A stretch of DNA of 64,000 bases, taken from positions 62,001 to 126,000 of the forward strand of contig NZ_JAODNM010000037.1 in the NCBI RefSeq assembly GCF_025464955.1, read 5' to 3'. Numbering within the stretch: position 1 is the first letter of the stretch; every line of letters starts with the position of its first letter. The notes below the pieces were generated by a model that was not told where the DNA came from, searched no databases, and saw nothing but the letters and a program-made list of their open reading frames with translations. The DNA comes from Amycolatopsis sp. Its GTDB lineage: Bacteria > Actinomycetota > Actinomycetes > Mycobacteriales > Pseudonocardiaceae. The translations under genes and the position numbers were made by a program. Shown here piece after piece: positions 1 to 8,995 of the stretch.

Positions 1-1
1 C

Positions 2-226
2 GTCCAGGACAAGGTGAAAGACGCCGAAGAGAGCAAGTGGCGCCGCACCGACCCCGAGGCCGAGGCCCGGGTCGCACAGTTCCGCGAGCGGATCGCGCAC
101 TTCGAGTCTCAGGCTTCGAAGGCTCGCACCGCCGGGGACGAGCGCCGCGCGAAGAAGGCCGACGAGCAGGCCGCGCAGTGGCGCGAATGGCTCGAAGCGG
201 CCGAGAACGCCGTCGCCGACCGGTAG
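2..226 (+). CDS. DUF349 family protein, C-terminal fragment (Rv2731-like)
   Basis: The reading frame is already open at the left edge (Val-Gln-Asp-Lys before the first GTG at 14), so this is the 3' end of a longer gene cut by the window. The visible 74 residues are charged, alanine- and arginine-rich and predicted helical, and end in AQWREWLEAAENAVADR. This looks like the C-terminus of actinobacterial DUF349 proteins, which are long coiled-coil proteins of unknown role. Position supports the call: in mycobacteria the DUF349 gene Rv2731 lies convergent to a small membrane protein gene followed by miaB, the same order seen here. A long palindrome lies just downstream. Confidence 0.7.
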   Translation, partial: VQDKVKDAEESKWRRTDPEAEARVAQFRERIAHFESQASKARTAGDERRAKKADEQAAQWREWLEAAENAVADR

Positions 227-255
227 TAGTCGAGAACGCCGTAGTCGTCACCGAG

Positions 256-310
256 CTGAATCAGGGGACCCCTGGTACGAATCATTCGTACCAGGGGTCC
301 CCTGATTCAG
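256..310. repeat. Perfect 27-bp-arm palindrome with 1-nt loop (element P1)
   Basis: Positions 256-282 are the exact reverse complement of 284-310, with a single C at 283 between them. It fills the gap between two convergent genes, so it could act as a bidirectional terminator although neither side has a T-run. The arm contains the pattern TCRGGGGAC-N5-GTAC, which is shared with the palindrome at 9088-9148. Confidence 0.9.
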
Positions 311-330
311 TTTTGAAGCCGGCGGATCAG

Positions 331-822
331 CTAGTCGCGGGACCAGGCGGTGCGCATCCACTGGACGGCCAGGACGATGATCGCGAGCCACGCGATGATC
401 ATGCCGATCCCCGGGCCGCCGCCGGCGGCGCCGTTGGCGTGCGAGGACTGCTGCGACCAGATCGACAGCACCCCGTCGACACAGGAGAACCAGCCGCCGA
501 CGGCGCAGACCCAGGCGAGCGCCCAGCGCCGGGTCGCCAGCGCGAGCGCCGAGGCCAGGATGCCGATCACGGTCGACGTCGCGGCGAACAGCTGCGGCAC
601 CGGGCCGCCGCGCCCGACCAGCACCTCCCAGCCGACGTGTCCGCCGACCCAGGGCAGCAGCTGGCCGATGATCAGCACGAACACCAGCACCGAGATGACG
701 AAGCCGCGTTTCCCGAGCTCGACCGTGCGGGAGACCTTGCGGTTCGACTCCTCGATCTGGGCGACCAGATCGGCCACCTCGGCGGAATTGTTGTTGATCG
801 CCCCGACCGGGTTTTCCCTCAC
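331..822 (-). CDS. Small integral membrane protein (Rv2732c-like)
   Basis: A protein of about 163 residues with a polar N-terminus containing a short predicted coiled coil ([16 protein letters not shown]), followed by four hydrophobic segments. Function is unknown. It has the same position next to miaB as mycobacterial Rv2732c. I prefer the GTG at 822-820 because it overlaps the miaB stop as GTGA, implying translational coupling. An ATG three codons upstream (831) is possible but has its purine-rich sequence almost touching the start codon. It is convergent with the DUF349 gene, with palindrome P1 between them. Confidence 0.7.
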   Translation of the reverse strand: MRENPVGAINNNSAEVADLVAQIEESNRKVSRTVELGKRGFVISVLVFVLIIGQLLPWVGGHVGWEVLVGRGGPVPQLFAATSTVIGILASALALATRRWALAWVCAVGGWFSCVDGVLSIWSQQSSHANGAAGGGPGIGMIIAWLAIIVLAVQWMRTAWSRD

Positions 823-2300
823 AGCGCACATCCCTCTGTCGTCACGGATCCGGGGCTCGGCGCGCCGAAGGACGGCAGGCCGAGGCCGACGCCGTTCGTC
901 TTCGGCCGAAGACCGGCTTCGACGTTGTCACCCGCTTTGGTCCGGCGGTGCGATAGCAGTACGCCGTCGGCCACCAGGTGGTGCGGAGCGCCGTAGGTCA
1001 CCACTGTTTCCACCACGTCGCCTGGGCGCACCGAGCGATCGACCGCCGCTCCCGCCGGGGCGAAGTGGACGAGCCTGCCGTCTCGCGCGCGGCCGCTCAT
1101 CCGGTGCGTCGCCGCGTCTTTGCGGCCTTCGCCGGTGGCGACCAGCAGCTCGACCTTGCGCCCCACCAGGTTCTTGCTCTCCCGCCAGGCCATTTCTTCC
1201 TGCAGCTCGATCAAGCGCTCGTAGCGTTCCTGCACGACCGCCTTGGGCACCTGGCCGTCCAGCTCGGCGGCCGGCGTCCCCGCGCGCTTCGAGTACTGGA
1301 ACGTGAACGCGTTCGCGAACCGGGCCTGGCGTACGACGTCGAGCGTGGCCTGGAAGTCTGCCTCGGTCTCGCCGGGGAACCCGACGATGATGTCGGTGGT
1401 GATGGCCGCGTCCGGCATGACCTCACGGACGCGGTCGAGGATCGAGAGATAGCGGGCAGAGCGGTACGAACGCCGCATTTCCTTGAGCAGTCTGTCCGAA
1501 CCGGACTGCAGCGGCATGTGGAGCTGGTGGCAGACGTTCGGGGTCTCGGCCATCGCCTCGATGACGTCGTCGCTGAACGCGGCCGGATGCGGTGAGGTGA
1601 ACCGGACGCGCTCGAGGCCGTCGACCGCGCCGCAGGCCCGCAGCAGCTTGCCGAAGGCCAGCTTGTCCCCGAACTCGGCGCCGTAGGAGTTCACGTTCTG
1701 CCCGAGCAACGTCACCTCGAGCACGCCTTCGGCGACCAGTGCCTCGACTTCGGCCAGCACCTCACCGGGGCGCCGGTCGCGTTCCTTGCCGCGCAACGAC
1801 GGCACGATGCAGAACGTGCAGGTGTTGTTGCAGCCGACCGAAATCGACACCCAACCCGCGTAGGCCGACTCACGGCGCGCGGGCAATGTCGACGGGAACG
1901 TCTCGAGCGATTCGAGGATCTCGATCTGGGCTTCGGCGTTGTGCCGCGCGCGCTCCAGCAACGTCGGCAGCGAGCCGAGGTTGTGGGTGCCGAACACGAC
2001 ATCGACCCAGGGCGCGCGGGCGAGGATCTCGCCGCGGTCCTTCTGCGCGAGGCAGCCGCCGACGGCGACCTGCATGTCCGGGTTCGCCAGCCTGTCCGGG
2101 CGCACCTGCCCGAGCGTGCCGTACAGCTTGTTGTCGGCGTTTTCCCGGACCGCACAGGTGTTGAACACGATCAGGTCCGGGGTGCCGTCGCCCTCAGCCG
2201 GGACATACCCGGACTCTTCGAGGCTGCCGGCGAGCCGTTCGGAATCGTGCACGTTCATCTGGCAGCCGAAGGTGCGGATCTGGTAAGTACGCGCGCTCAT
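819..2300 (-). CDS. miaB: tRNA-2-methylthio-N6-dimethylallyladenosine synthase MiaB
   Basis: Radical-SAM methylthiotransferase that adds the 2-methylthio group to i6A37 of tRNAs reading UNN codons. The N-terminal UPF0004 domain shows the three auxiliary-cluster cysteines in [15 protein letters not shown] and VGGCLAQK. The radical SAM cluster is the CxxxCxxC in [11 protein letters not shown], and a TRAM domain ends the protein. The length of 493 residues is normal. The frame stays open far upstream, but the ATG at 2300 has a GGAG motif 5 nt before it and gives the family-typical start [16 protein letters not shown]. It is the first gene of a two-gene operon and is divergent from the TAXI lipoprotein gene. 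Confidence 0.95.
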   Translation of the reverse strand: MSARTYQIRTFGCQMNVHDSERLAGSLEESGYVPAEGDGTPDLIVFNTCAVRENADNKLYGTLGQVRPDRLANPDMQVAVGGCLAQKDRGEILARAPWVDVVFGTHNLGSLPTLLERARHNAEAQIEILESLETFPSTLPARRESAYAGWVSISVGCNNTCTFCIVPSLRGKERDRRPGEVLAEVEALVAEGVLEVTLLGQNVNSYGAEFGDKLAFGKLLRACGAVDGLERVRFTSPHPAAFSDDVIEAMAETPNVCHQLHMPLQSGSDRLLKEMRRSYRSARYLSILDRVREVMPDAAITTDIIVGFPGETEADFQATLDVVRQARFANAFTFQYSKRAGTPAAELDGQVPKAVVQERYERLIELQEEMAWRESKNLVGRKVELLVATGEGRKDAATHRMSGRARDGRLVHFAPAGAAVDRSVRPGDVVETVVTYGAPHHLVADGVLLSHRRTKAGDNVEAGLRPKTNGVGLGLPSFGAPSPGSVTTEGCAL

Positions 2301-2370
2301 CTCGGCTCCGAGGGTACGCGCCCGGCCGCCGGGCGTATCGGCGCGGGCACCGGTCTGGCACGATCTCGGG

Positions 2371-3324
2371 ATGGCTCGGACCGGGGACGTCATCAGGGCC
2401 GGAATGCTCACGCTCGTGCTCGTGGCCGTGAGCGGGTTGCTGGGCGCCTGCGGCCCCGACTTCTCCGGCCTGCACCTGCGGATAGCCGCCGGCAACAACG
2501 GCGGTGTCTACTACCAGCTCGCGCAGCCGCTGTCCTCGGCGTGGGCGGCGCAGCTGGGTATCGAACGGCCCGAGGTCGAGCAGACTCGCGGCTCCCCCGA
2601 CAACCTCAACCGGCTGCAGTCGGGCATGGCCGACGTCGCGTTCAGCGCCGCCGACGTCGCCGCCGACACGGCCGCGACCCCCCGGACGCCCAAGCTCCGC
2701 GCGCTGGCCCGCATCTACGACGACTACCTGCACGTGGTCGTCCGCGCGGACTCCCCGATCAAGTCGATGGCCACCATGCGCGGGCACAAGGTGTCCATCG
2801 GCGCGACGGACTCCGGGGTCGCGGTGATCGCGAAGAAGCTGTTCGCCGCGTCGGACCTGTCCGCGCCGGGCGCGGTGACGATCTGGAACCTCGGCCTCGA
2901 CGACTCGCTCCGCGCACTGGCCAGCGGCGACATCGACGCCGTCATCTGGTCCGGCGGCCTGCCGACGACGTCGATCTCCCTGGAAAACCAGCACACGAAG
3001 CTCAAGCTGGTGGACATCGCCGACGTGCTGCCCAAGCTGCTCGAGCTCAACAGCGTCTACCGGTCCGCGACGATCCCGGCGACCACCTACCAGCTCACCG
3101 GCGGCCCGGTCACCACCCTGGTGGTGCCCAACTACCTCATCGTCTCGGAGACGATGTCCGACGACGTCGCCGAGGCACTGACGAGAGGCCTGTTCCTCGC
3201 GCAGGCGGACCTGGTCAAGGCCAACCCGACGGCGCTGGCGATCGACGTGCACCCGGCGATCGAAACCGCGCCGATCGCACTGCACCCCGGCGCGCTCCGC
3301 TACTACCGGGAGATCAAGCCTTAA
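2371..3324 (+). CDS. TAXI-family TRAP-type solute-binding lipoprotein
   Basis: A 317-residue extracytoplasmic binding protein of the TAXI (TRAP-associated extracytoplasmic immunogenic) family. The N-terminus is a lipoprotein signal with lipobox LLGAC (Cys27). The family hallmark follows: [17 protein letters not shown], a later [17 protein letters not shown], and a substrate pocket region. Known TAXI proteins bind glutamate, glutamine or 2-oxoglutarate. No DctQ/DctM membrane subunits are nearby, so it cannot form a standard TRAP transporter by itself. The gene is convergent with the adjacent histidine kinase gene, overlapping it by 11 nt, and lies in a glutamate locus. A role as a ligand-binding partner of that kinase is my inference. 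Confidence 0.85.
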   Translation: MARTGDVIRAGMLTLVLVAVSGLLGACGPDFSGLHLRIAAGNNGGVYYQLAQPLSSAWAAQLGIERPEVEQTRGSPDNLNRLQSGMADVAFSAADVAADTAATPRTPKLRALARIYDDYLHVVVRADSPIKSMATMRGHKVSIGATDSGVAVIAKKLFAASDLSAPGAVTIWNLGLDDSLRALASGDIDAVIWSGGLPTTSISLENQHTKLKLVDIADVLPKLLELNSVYRSATIPATTYQLTGGPVTTLVVPNYLIVSETMSDDVAEALTRGLFLAQADLVKANPTALAIDVHPAIETAPIALHPGALRYYREIKP

Positions 3325-4726
3325 GACCGAGGGCTTTGGGGAGCCGGACGCTCACGCGGAGACCACCGCCCTCGGGCAGGTCCAGGCGGCTCGAGCCGCC
3401 TGCCTTGGCCGCCACCTGGCTGACGATCGCGAGACCGAGCCCCGAGCCCTGCACGTTCTGATGTGCCGTGCTGCGCCAGAACCGGTCGGCGGCCCGCTCC
3501 AGTTCTTCGGGGCGAAGGCCGGGCCCGTGGTCGCGGACCGCCAGCTCGACCATTCCGTCACTTGAGGAGACGTCGACGGAGACGCTGGTACCCGGTTCGG
3601 TGAACTTCAACGCGTTGTCGAGCAGAGCGTCCAGGATGGTGCCGAGCCCGCGCGGCGGGGTGAGGACAGCGAAACCGTCGCCGAGCCCGGTCACGTCCAA
3701 GGTCACGTCACGCGCCGAGGCGACGACCCGCCAGTCCTCGACGCGCTCCGCGAGCACCGTGTCGACGTCGACCGGCAACACGTCGCCACCGGACGCCTCG
3801 GCGCGGGCCATCGACAGCAGGCCGTCGAGGATCTGGTTGAGCCTGTCGGCGTCGGAGACCGCCGCGTCGCGGTGTTCGTCGGCTTCGCCGTCGACGTGGC
3901 CTTCGAGGTTGTCGAGGCGGAGCTTCAGCGCAGTCAGCGGGTTACGCAGCTGGTGAGAGGCGTCGGCGACGAACGCGCGTTGCGCCGCGAGGGTTTCACC
4001 GACGCTGGCCGCCATCCGGTCGAACGAGCGTCCCAGCTGCCTGAGTTCGCGCGGGCCGCTCGCGTCACCGACGGGCTCGACGTCACGGCCGCTGACCACC
4101 GCCGCGACGAGCGACCCGGTTGCCTCGTCCAGCCGGCGGACCGGCCGAAGGATCCACCGCACCACCGGAATCGCCACCAGCAGCGCGAGCCCGAACGCCA
4201 GCGCCCCGCCCAGCACGAGCAGCGCCCATCTGACCCACAGCACGTCCCGCGCGTTGTTCGTCGGCGACACCATCAGCACCGCGCCGCGGACCTCTCCGTC
4301 GACGAGCACCGGCTCGGCAAGGATCAGCGGGTTGCTCGCCCAGGGCATCAGCAACGACCCCGGGGTGGACCGGCGCCCGGCCAGCGCCTCCCGGATGTGG
4401 ACGGTGATCGACGGGTCCCGCAGGTCGACCGGGACGGCGCCGCGCGCGTCCGCCGAGCTTGCCAGCGGGCGGCTGTCCTGGTCGAGCACCACGACCGTGC
4501 CGCCGTAGACCTCCCGGTAGCGCTGCAGGTCGGTGGTGAGCACGCCCGCACGCGCGTCGACCAGCGGCTGCTGCGCGAGCGAGGCGAAGCGCGCGGTGTC
4601 GGTCAGCCTGTCGAGGAACAGCTGCTGCTGCACGCTGTTGGCCGTGGACAGCGCCAGCGGCACGCCGAGCCCGAACACGAGCAGCGCGACCAGCGACAAC
4701 ACGATGGCTTGGAGCCGTACCCGCAT
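3314..4726 (-). CDS. gluK: Sensor histidine kinase, GluK-like
   Basis: A 470-residue membrane sensor kinase. TM1 is near residues 7-28, followed by an extracytoplasmic sensing loop of about 135 residues, TM2 near 165-190, HAMP near 190-243, and a HisKA domain with phospho-acceptor His258 in ASHQLRNPLTALK. The ATPase domain has N-box Asn371 (DNALKFT), G1 DHGPG and G2 GSGLGLAI. It lies 4 nt downstream of the response regulator gene, hence co-transcribed. Streptomyces GluR-GluK senses glutamate and is encoded divergently from gluABCD, and the same arrangement holds here. The assignment rests on synteny, and the ligand is inferred. Confidence 0.88.
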   Translation of the reverse strand: MRVRLQAIVLSLVALLVFGLGVPLALSTANSVQQQLFLDRLTDTARFASLAQQPLVDARAGVLTTDLQRYREVYGGTVVVLDQDSRPLASSADARGAVPVDLRDPSITVHIREALAGRRSTPGSLLMPWASNPLILAEPVLVDGEVRGAVLMVSPTNNARDVLWVRWALLVLGGALAFGLALLVAIPVVRWILRPVRRLDEATGSLVAAVVSGRDVEPVGDASGPRELRQLGRSFDRMAASVGETLAAQRAFVADASHQLRNPLTALKLRLDNLEGHVDGEADEHRDAAVSDADRLNQILDGLLSMARAEASGGDVLPVDVDTVLAERVEDWRVVASARDVTLDVTGLGDGFAVLTPPRGLGTILDALLDNALKFTEPGTSVSVDVSSSDGMVELAVRDHGPGLRPEELERAADRFWRSTAHQNVQGSGLGLAIVSQVAAKAGGSSRLDLPEGGGLRVSVRLPKALGLKA

Positions 4727-4730
4727 CCGC

Positions 4731-5417
4731 TCAGCGTTCCAGCTGGTCCGGGTGTTCAGCCAGGCGGTACCCGACCCCCCGCACGGTTTCGATCAGCGCC
4801 CGGCCGACCTTGGTCCGCAGCGTGGCGACGTGGACGTCGAGCGAACGGCTCTCCGCCGCGCCCGAACGGCCCCACACCTCGTGCAGCACCTGGTCACGCG
4901 GCATCACAGCGCCCTGGGCGGTGATGATCAACGCGAACACCTGGAACTCCTTGCGGGAAAGCGGTACCGACTGGTCGCCCAGGGTCACCTCGTGCCGGTC
5001 GAGGTCGACCGTGACCTCCCCCAGCTTCACAACGCCGCCGGGCCCGGCGGGCACGGCGACGCGGTCGCCCCGGCGCCGCCGGACCGCCTGCACCCTGGCC
5101 ACCAGCTCGTCGACGTCGTAGGGCTTGACCAGGTAATCGTCGGCGCCGGTACGCAGCGCGAGGATGCGGTCGTCCACCTCGCCGCGCGCGGACACCACGA
5201 TCACCGCGACGTCGCTGACCGCGCGGATCTGCCGGCACAGGACCATGCCGTCGACGTCCGGCAGGCCGAGGTCCAGCAGCACGACGTCGACCTCGTGCAC
5301 TCGATCGAGTGCTCCTGCGCCGGAAGCCAGCCGGTGGATGGCGAGGCCTCTACGTTGCAAAGCAGGTATCAGGGCCCCGGCCACCCGGTCGTCGTCCTCT
5401 ATCAGCAGTACCCGCAC
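4731..5417 (-). CDS. gluR: OmpR-family response regulator, GluR-like
   Basis: A 228-residue two-domain regulator. The receiver domain carries the acidic pocket (IEDDD), phospho-acceptor Asp49 (LLDLGLPD), switch Ser and Lys98 (VKPYD). The C-terminal winged helix is OmpR/PhoB type, ending ALIETVRGVGYRL. It is the first gene of the two-component operon and is divergent from gluA across 153 bp, which makes gluABCD the obvious target. By analogy with Streptomyces GluR, it probably activates glutamate uptake when the kinase senses glutamate. GluR identity is inferred from position; the OmpR-family assignment is certain. Confidence 0.9.
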   Translation of the reverse strand: MRVLLIEDDDRVAGALIPALQRRGLAIHRLASGAGALDRVHEVDVVLLDLGLPDVDGMVLCRQIRAVSDVAVIVVSARGEVDDRILALRTGADDYLVKPYDVDELVARVQAVRRRRGDRVAVPAGPGGVVKLGEVTVDLDRHEVTLGDQSVPLSRKEFQVFALIITAQGAVMPRDQVLHEVWGRSGAAESRSLDVHVATLRTKVGRALIETVRGVGYRLAEHPDQLER

Positions 5418-5570
5418 ACGTCCCCTTAGTACATTCGATCGAGGGTGTAACAGACTTGAAACCCTAAGTATTGCTCAAGCCGCCTGTACATCAAGCCCGG
5501 CTGGAGTAAGTTTCCGCCATCGCGTGCGCCAAGCGCTCGTAACCTGTACAAACACGCTCACGGAGGCCAG
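5418..5570. promoter_or_regulatory. Divergent gluR / gluA promoter region with CCTGTACA direct repeats
   Basis: This 153-bp gap separates the response regulator from gluA. The octamer CCTGTACA occurs twice in the same orientation, at 5483-5490 and 5543-5550, the second only 20 nt before the gluA start. These are candidate recognition sites for the neighbouring regulator. GGAGG at 5562-5566 is the gluA ribosome binding site. Confidence 0.45.
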
Positions 5571-6326
5571 ATGACCGCCGCGCCGACGGCACCGCCGATG
5601 ATCAAGGCGGCTGCCGTCAACAAGTTCTTCGGCGAGCTGCACGTGCTCAAGGACATCAACCTCGAGGTGCCCCGCGGGCAGGTGCTCGTGGTGCTGGGCC
5701 CCTCGGGCTCTGGCAAGTCCACGCTGTGCCGGGCCATCAACCGCCTCGAACCCATCGACTCGGGCGAGATCGCGGTCGACGGCACCGCACTGCCCGCCGA
5801 GGGCAAGGCACTCGCCGCGCTGCGCGCCGACGTCGGCATGGTCTTCCAGTCGTTCAACCTGTTCGCGCACAAGACCATCGTCGAGAACGTGATGCTCGCG
5901 CCGCAGAAGGTCCGGAAGGTCAACGCCACCGAGGCCCGCAAGACGGCCATGGAGCTGCTCGAGCGCGTCGGGATCGCCAACCAGGCCGACAAGTACCCGG
6001 CGCAGCTCTCCGGTGGCCAGCAGCAGCGGGTCGCCATCGCCCGGGCGCTGGCCATGCGGCCGAAGGTGATGCTGTTCGACGAGCCGACCTCGGCGCTGGA
6101 CCCGGAGATGGTCCAGGAGGTCCTCGACGTGATGACCGGACTGGCCAAGGACGGGATGACGATGCTCGTCGTCACCCACGAAATGGGCTTCGCCCGCCGC
6201 GCCGCGCACCGCGTCGTGTTCATGTCCGACGGGGAGATCGTCGAAGACGCCACCCCGGACGAGTTCTTCACCAAGCCGAAGTCCGACCGGGCCAAGGACT
6301 TCCTCGGCAAGATCCTGACCCACTGA
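5571..6326 (+). CDS. gluA: Glutamate ABC transporter ATP-binding protein GluA
   Basis: A 251-residue polar amino acid ABC ATPase that powers glutamate import. Walker [10 protein letters not shown] is at residues 43-51, the Q-loop at VFQSFNLF, signature LSGGQ at 146-150, Walker B MLFDE at 167-171 and the switch His in VVTHE (His203). The protein ends without extra domains, as in GlnQ/GluA. GGAGG five bases upstream supports the ATG at 5571. It is the first of four genes gluA-gluB-gluC-gluD on the plus strand, divergent from gluRK. Confidence 0.94.
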   Translation: MTAAPTAPPMIKAAAVNKFFGELHVLKDINLEVPRGQVLVVLGPSGSGKSTLCRAINRLEPIDSGEIAVDGTALPAEGKALAALRADVGMVFQSFNLFAHKTIVENVMLAPQKVRKVNATEARKTAMELLERVGIANQADKYPAQLSGGQQQRVAIARALAMRPKVMLFDEPTSALDPEMVQEVLDVMTGLAKDGMTMLVVTHEMGFARRAAHRVVFMSDGEIVEDATPDEFFTKPKSDRAKDFLGKILTH

Positions 6327-6361
6327 TTTTCGCTTCATTCATCGGAAGGAACTGGAAGATA

Positions 6362-7219
6362 ATGCGGTTGAGCCGAGTTCTACGCGTGAGCGCGGTCGTC
6401 GTGGCGGCAGGGCTCGCCCTGGCGGCCTGTGGCGGCGGCAGCAGCACCAGTGGCAGCAGCGGCAGCACGAACGTCGTGTCGAAGGCCAAGAACGACAAGA
6501 AGCTGACCATCGGCATCAAGTTCGACCAGCCCGGCCTCGGCCTGAAGACCGCCGACGGCAAGTACGTCGGCTTCGACGTCGACGTCGCGACCTACATCGC
6601 CAAGCAGCTGGGTGTCGACGCGTCCGGGATCACCTGGAAGGAAGCGCAGTCCGCGCAGCGTGAGGACCTGATCAAGAAGGGTGATGTCGACTTCATCGTC
6701 GCCTCCTACTCGATCACCGACGCGCGCAAGAAGGTCGTTTCCTTCGCCGGTCCGTACTTCGTCGCCGCGCAGGACCTTCTCGTTCGCCAGGACAACACCG
6801 ACATCACCGGCCCGGAGTCGCTGACCGGCAACAAGAAGCTCTGCTCGGTGAAGGGGTCCACCCCGGCGCAGAACATCCAGAAGAAGTACGCCCAGAAGGT
6901 CCAGCTCCTCGAGCGGGCGAAGTACACCGACTGCGTGACCTCGCTGCTCAGCGGTGAGGTCGACGCGATGACCACGGACAACGTGATCCTCGCCGGTTAC
7001 GCCGCCCAGTACCCGGGCAAGCTCAAGCTGGTCGGCAAGGGCTTCACCACGGAGAACTACGGCGTCGGCTTCAAGCTCGGCGACACCGAGACCCAGACCG
7101 CGATCAACGCGGCCATCACCAAGATGGAGAGCGACGGATCCTGGGAAGCCTCGCTGAAGACCAACGTCGGTCCGTCGGGCTTCACCATCCCGGCTGTCCC
7201 GGCCATCACCGAGAAGTAG
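6362..7219 (+). CDS. gluB: Glutamate-binding lipoprotein GluB
   Basis: Solute-binding protein (SBP_bac_3 family, 285 residues) for the GluABCD importer. The N-terminus is a lipoprotein signal with lipobox ALAAC (Cys23), followed by a Gly/Ser linker that holds it off the membrane. The binding fold contains GFDVDVATYIAKQLG and the usual ITDARKKVVSFAGPYF segment. The start at 6362 is chosen because it provides the signal peptide and has GGAAGG upstream; the frame is open further upstream inside gluA only by chance. It is followed by a strong hairpin that separates it from gluC. Confidence 0.93.
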   Translation: MRLSRVLRVSAVVVAAGLALAACGGGSSTSGSSGSTNVVSKAKNDKKLTIGIKFDQPGLGLKTADGKYVGFDVDVATYIAKQLGVDASGITWKEAQSAQREDLIKKGDVDFIVASYSITDARKKVVSFAGPYFVAAQDLLVRQDNTDITGPESLTGNKKLCSVKGSTPAQNIQKKYAQKVQLLERAKYTDCVTSLLSGEVDAMTTDNVILAGYAAQYPGKLKLVGKGFTTENYGVGFKLGDTETQTAINAAITKMESDGSWEASLKTNVGPSGFTIPAVPAITEK

Positions 7220-7244
7220 CCAGCAGCTCGATTTTTCACGGCTG

Positions 7245-7278
7245 AACGGTGCGCCACGCACTCGCGTGGCGCACCGTT
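7245..7278 (+). promoter_or_regulatory. Intercistronic hairpin between gluB and gluC
   Basis: A perfect 15-bp stem (7245-7259 with 7264-7278) with the 4-nt loop ACTC begins 25 nt after the gluB stop. There is no T-run, so full termination is unlikely. The likely effect is 3'-end protection of gluAB mRNA or partial attenuation, giving more binding protein than permease. This is a common arrangement in binding-protein operons. Confidence 0.75.
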
Positions 7279-7305
7279 CCCATAGGCGAGACAGGGTTGA
7301 ACACC

Positions 7306-7992
7306 GTGTTCGATTTCCTCAACAACCCGGACTACCACTTACTCGACTCGTTCTGGACGACCATCCAGCTCACGTTCTTCTCCGCGATCGGCGCGTTGAT
7401 CTGGGGAACAGTGCTGGCCGGCATGCGGGTGAGCCCGGTTCCGGTCATGCGCGCCTTCGGCACCGCCTACGTGAACATCTTCCGTAACACGCCGCTGACG
7501 GTGATCATCCTGTTCGCCTCGCTGGGGCTGTCCGCGACGCTGCACCTGAAGCTCGCCCCGTCGGCTTCGCCGACCTTCCTGGTCGACAACTCGTTCCGCA
7601 TCGCCATCCTCGGATTCATCGTCTACACAGCGACCTTCGTGTGCGAGTCGATCCGGTCGGGCATCAACACGGTGCCCGTCGGTCAAGCTGAAGCAGCCCG
7701 CGCACTCGGCCTGAACTTCACGCAGGTCCTGTGGCTCATCGTGCTGCCGCAGGCGTTCCGTTCGGTGATCGGGCCACTGGCCAACGTCATCATCGCGCTG
7801 CTGAAGAACACCACCGTGGCGTCGATCATCGGGGTTGCCGAAGCGTCACTGCTGATGTCGACCATGGTCGAAAACGAATCGGACCATCTGTTCTCCGTCT
7901 TCGCGATCTTCGCGGTGGGCTTCGTGATCCTGGTCCTCCCCCTCGGCCTGCTGCTCGGCTGGGTCGCCAAGAAGGTCGAGGTCAAGCGATGA
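7306..7992 (+). CDS. gluC: Glutamate ABC transporter permease GluC
   Basis: Inner-membrane permease of the HisMQ family, about 228 residues, with five predicted TM segments and the EAA loop region QAEAARALGLNFTQVLWLIV that contacts GluA. The start is uncertain. A GTG at 7249 lies inside the intercistronic hairpin and is unlikely. The GTG at 7306 has ACAGGG 9 nt upstream and gives MFDFLNNPDY, resembling homologues; a TTG at 7297 is an alternative. The stop overlaps the gluD start as ATGA. Confidence 0.9.
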   Translation: MFDFLNNPDYHLLDSFWTTIQLTFFSAIGALIWGTVLAGMRVSPVPVMRAFGTAYVNIFRNTPLTVIILFASLGLSATLHLKLAPSASPTFLVDNSFRIAILGFIVYTATFVCESIRSGINTVPVGQAEAARALGLNFTQVLWLIVLPQAFRSVIGPLANVIIALLKNTTVASIIGVAEASLLMSTMVENESDHLFSVFAIFAVGFVILVLPLGLLLGWVAKKVEVKR

Positions 7993-8879
7993 GCACGCAG
8001 ACAGTCCTCTACGACATCCCCGGGCCCAGGGCCAAGGCCCGCAACAGGCTCTACAGCCTGCTGTTCGCGGTGGTCATCCTCGCGATCGCGTACCTCATCT
8101 ATTCGGGGTTCGCCAACAACGGTCAGTGGGCCGGCAAGCTGTGGAAGCCCTTCGTACAGGGCGATACCTGGTCGCAGTTCATCCTGCCGGGCCTGGTGAA
8201 CACCCTCGAGGCCGCCGCACTGTCCATTGTGATCGCCCTGCCGATCGGCGCCCTGCTCGGCATCGGACGGCTTTCCGAGCACAAGTGGATCCGCATCCCG
8301 GCCGCGGTGATCGTGGAGTTCTTCCGCGCGATCCCGGTTCTGCTGCTGATGGTCTTCGCGGCGGCGTACTACTCGTACTACACCAGCGTCGCCAGCGACT
8401 CCCGTCCGCTGTTCGCGGCGGTCACCGGTCTGGTGCTCTACAACGGTTCGGTGCTGGCAGAGGTCTTCCGCGCGGGCATCCTGTCGCTGCCCAAGGGCCA
8501 GGCCGAGGCGTCGTCGGCGCTGGGGATGCGCAAAACGCAGACCATGATCAGCGTCCTGCTGCCCCAGGCCGTCACGCTCATGCTGCCGGCCATCCTCAGT
8601 CAGCTCGTCGTCATCCTCAAGGACACCGCGCTGGCCGGTCAGCTGACGGTCGGCTTCAACGAGCTGATCCGCAGCACCGGTCCGATTACCGCGAACTTCG
8701 GTAACACAATCCCGATCCTGATCTTCGACGCGCTCGTCTACATCGTCCTGAACCTGATGCTCACGGGACTCGCGTCGTACTTGCAGCGCAAGCTTTCACG
8801 GCGCAAGAAGGCACCGCGCGGAGCCACCCCGCTAGCGATCACCGCCGTCACGGACATGGCGACGGGCCGAGCGGTCTGA
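7989..8879 (+). CDS. gluD: Glutamate ABC transporter permease GluD
   Basis: Second HisMQ-type permease (296 residues) of the glutamate importer. It has a longer N-terminal cytoplasmic tail than GluC, then TM segments and an EAA loop QAEASSALGMRKTQTMISVL. The C-terminus is basic and proline-rich (RRKKAPRGATP). The ATG at 7989 overlaps the gluC stop by 4 nt, so translation is coupled. The earlier in-frame extension lies within gluC and is not used. A strong terminator follows. Confidence 0.92.
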   Translation: MSTQTVLYDIPGPRAKARNRLYSLLFAVVILAIAYLIYSGFANNGQWAGKLWKPFVQGDTWSQFILPGLVNTLEAAALSIVIALPIGALLGIGRLSEHKWIRIPAAVIVEFFRAIPVLLLMVFAAAYYSYYTSVASDSRPLFAAVTGLVLYNGSVLAEVFRAGILSLPKGQAEASSALGMRKTQTMISVLLPQAVTLMLPAILSQLVVILKDTALAGQLTVGFNELIRSTGPITANFGNTIPILIFDALVYIVLNLMLTGLASYLQRKLSRRKKAPRGATPLAITAVTDMATGRAV

Positions 8880-8889
8880 GTCCTCTCCC

Positions 8890-8945
8890 AGGCCCGGGAT
8901 TCCTCTCTGCCCCATCGCGCAGAGAGGAATCCCGGGCCTTTTGTG
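8890..8945 (+). terminator. Rho-independent terminator of gluABCD
   Basis: A perfect 19-bp stem (8891-8909 with 8920-8938, extended by one A-T pair) with a 10-nt loop is followed by TTTTGTGT. It sits 11 nt after the gluD stop. It is one of the few hairpins here with a real T-tract. Confidence 0.93.
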
Positions 8946-8995
8946 TCTCCTCGGAGTCGGTTAGCGTCCGCTGTGGACTAGGAGGGAGAATCCTG

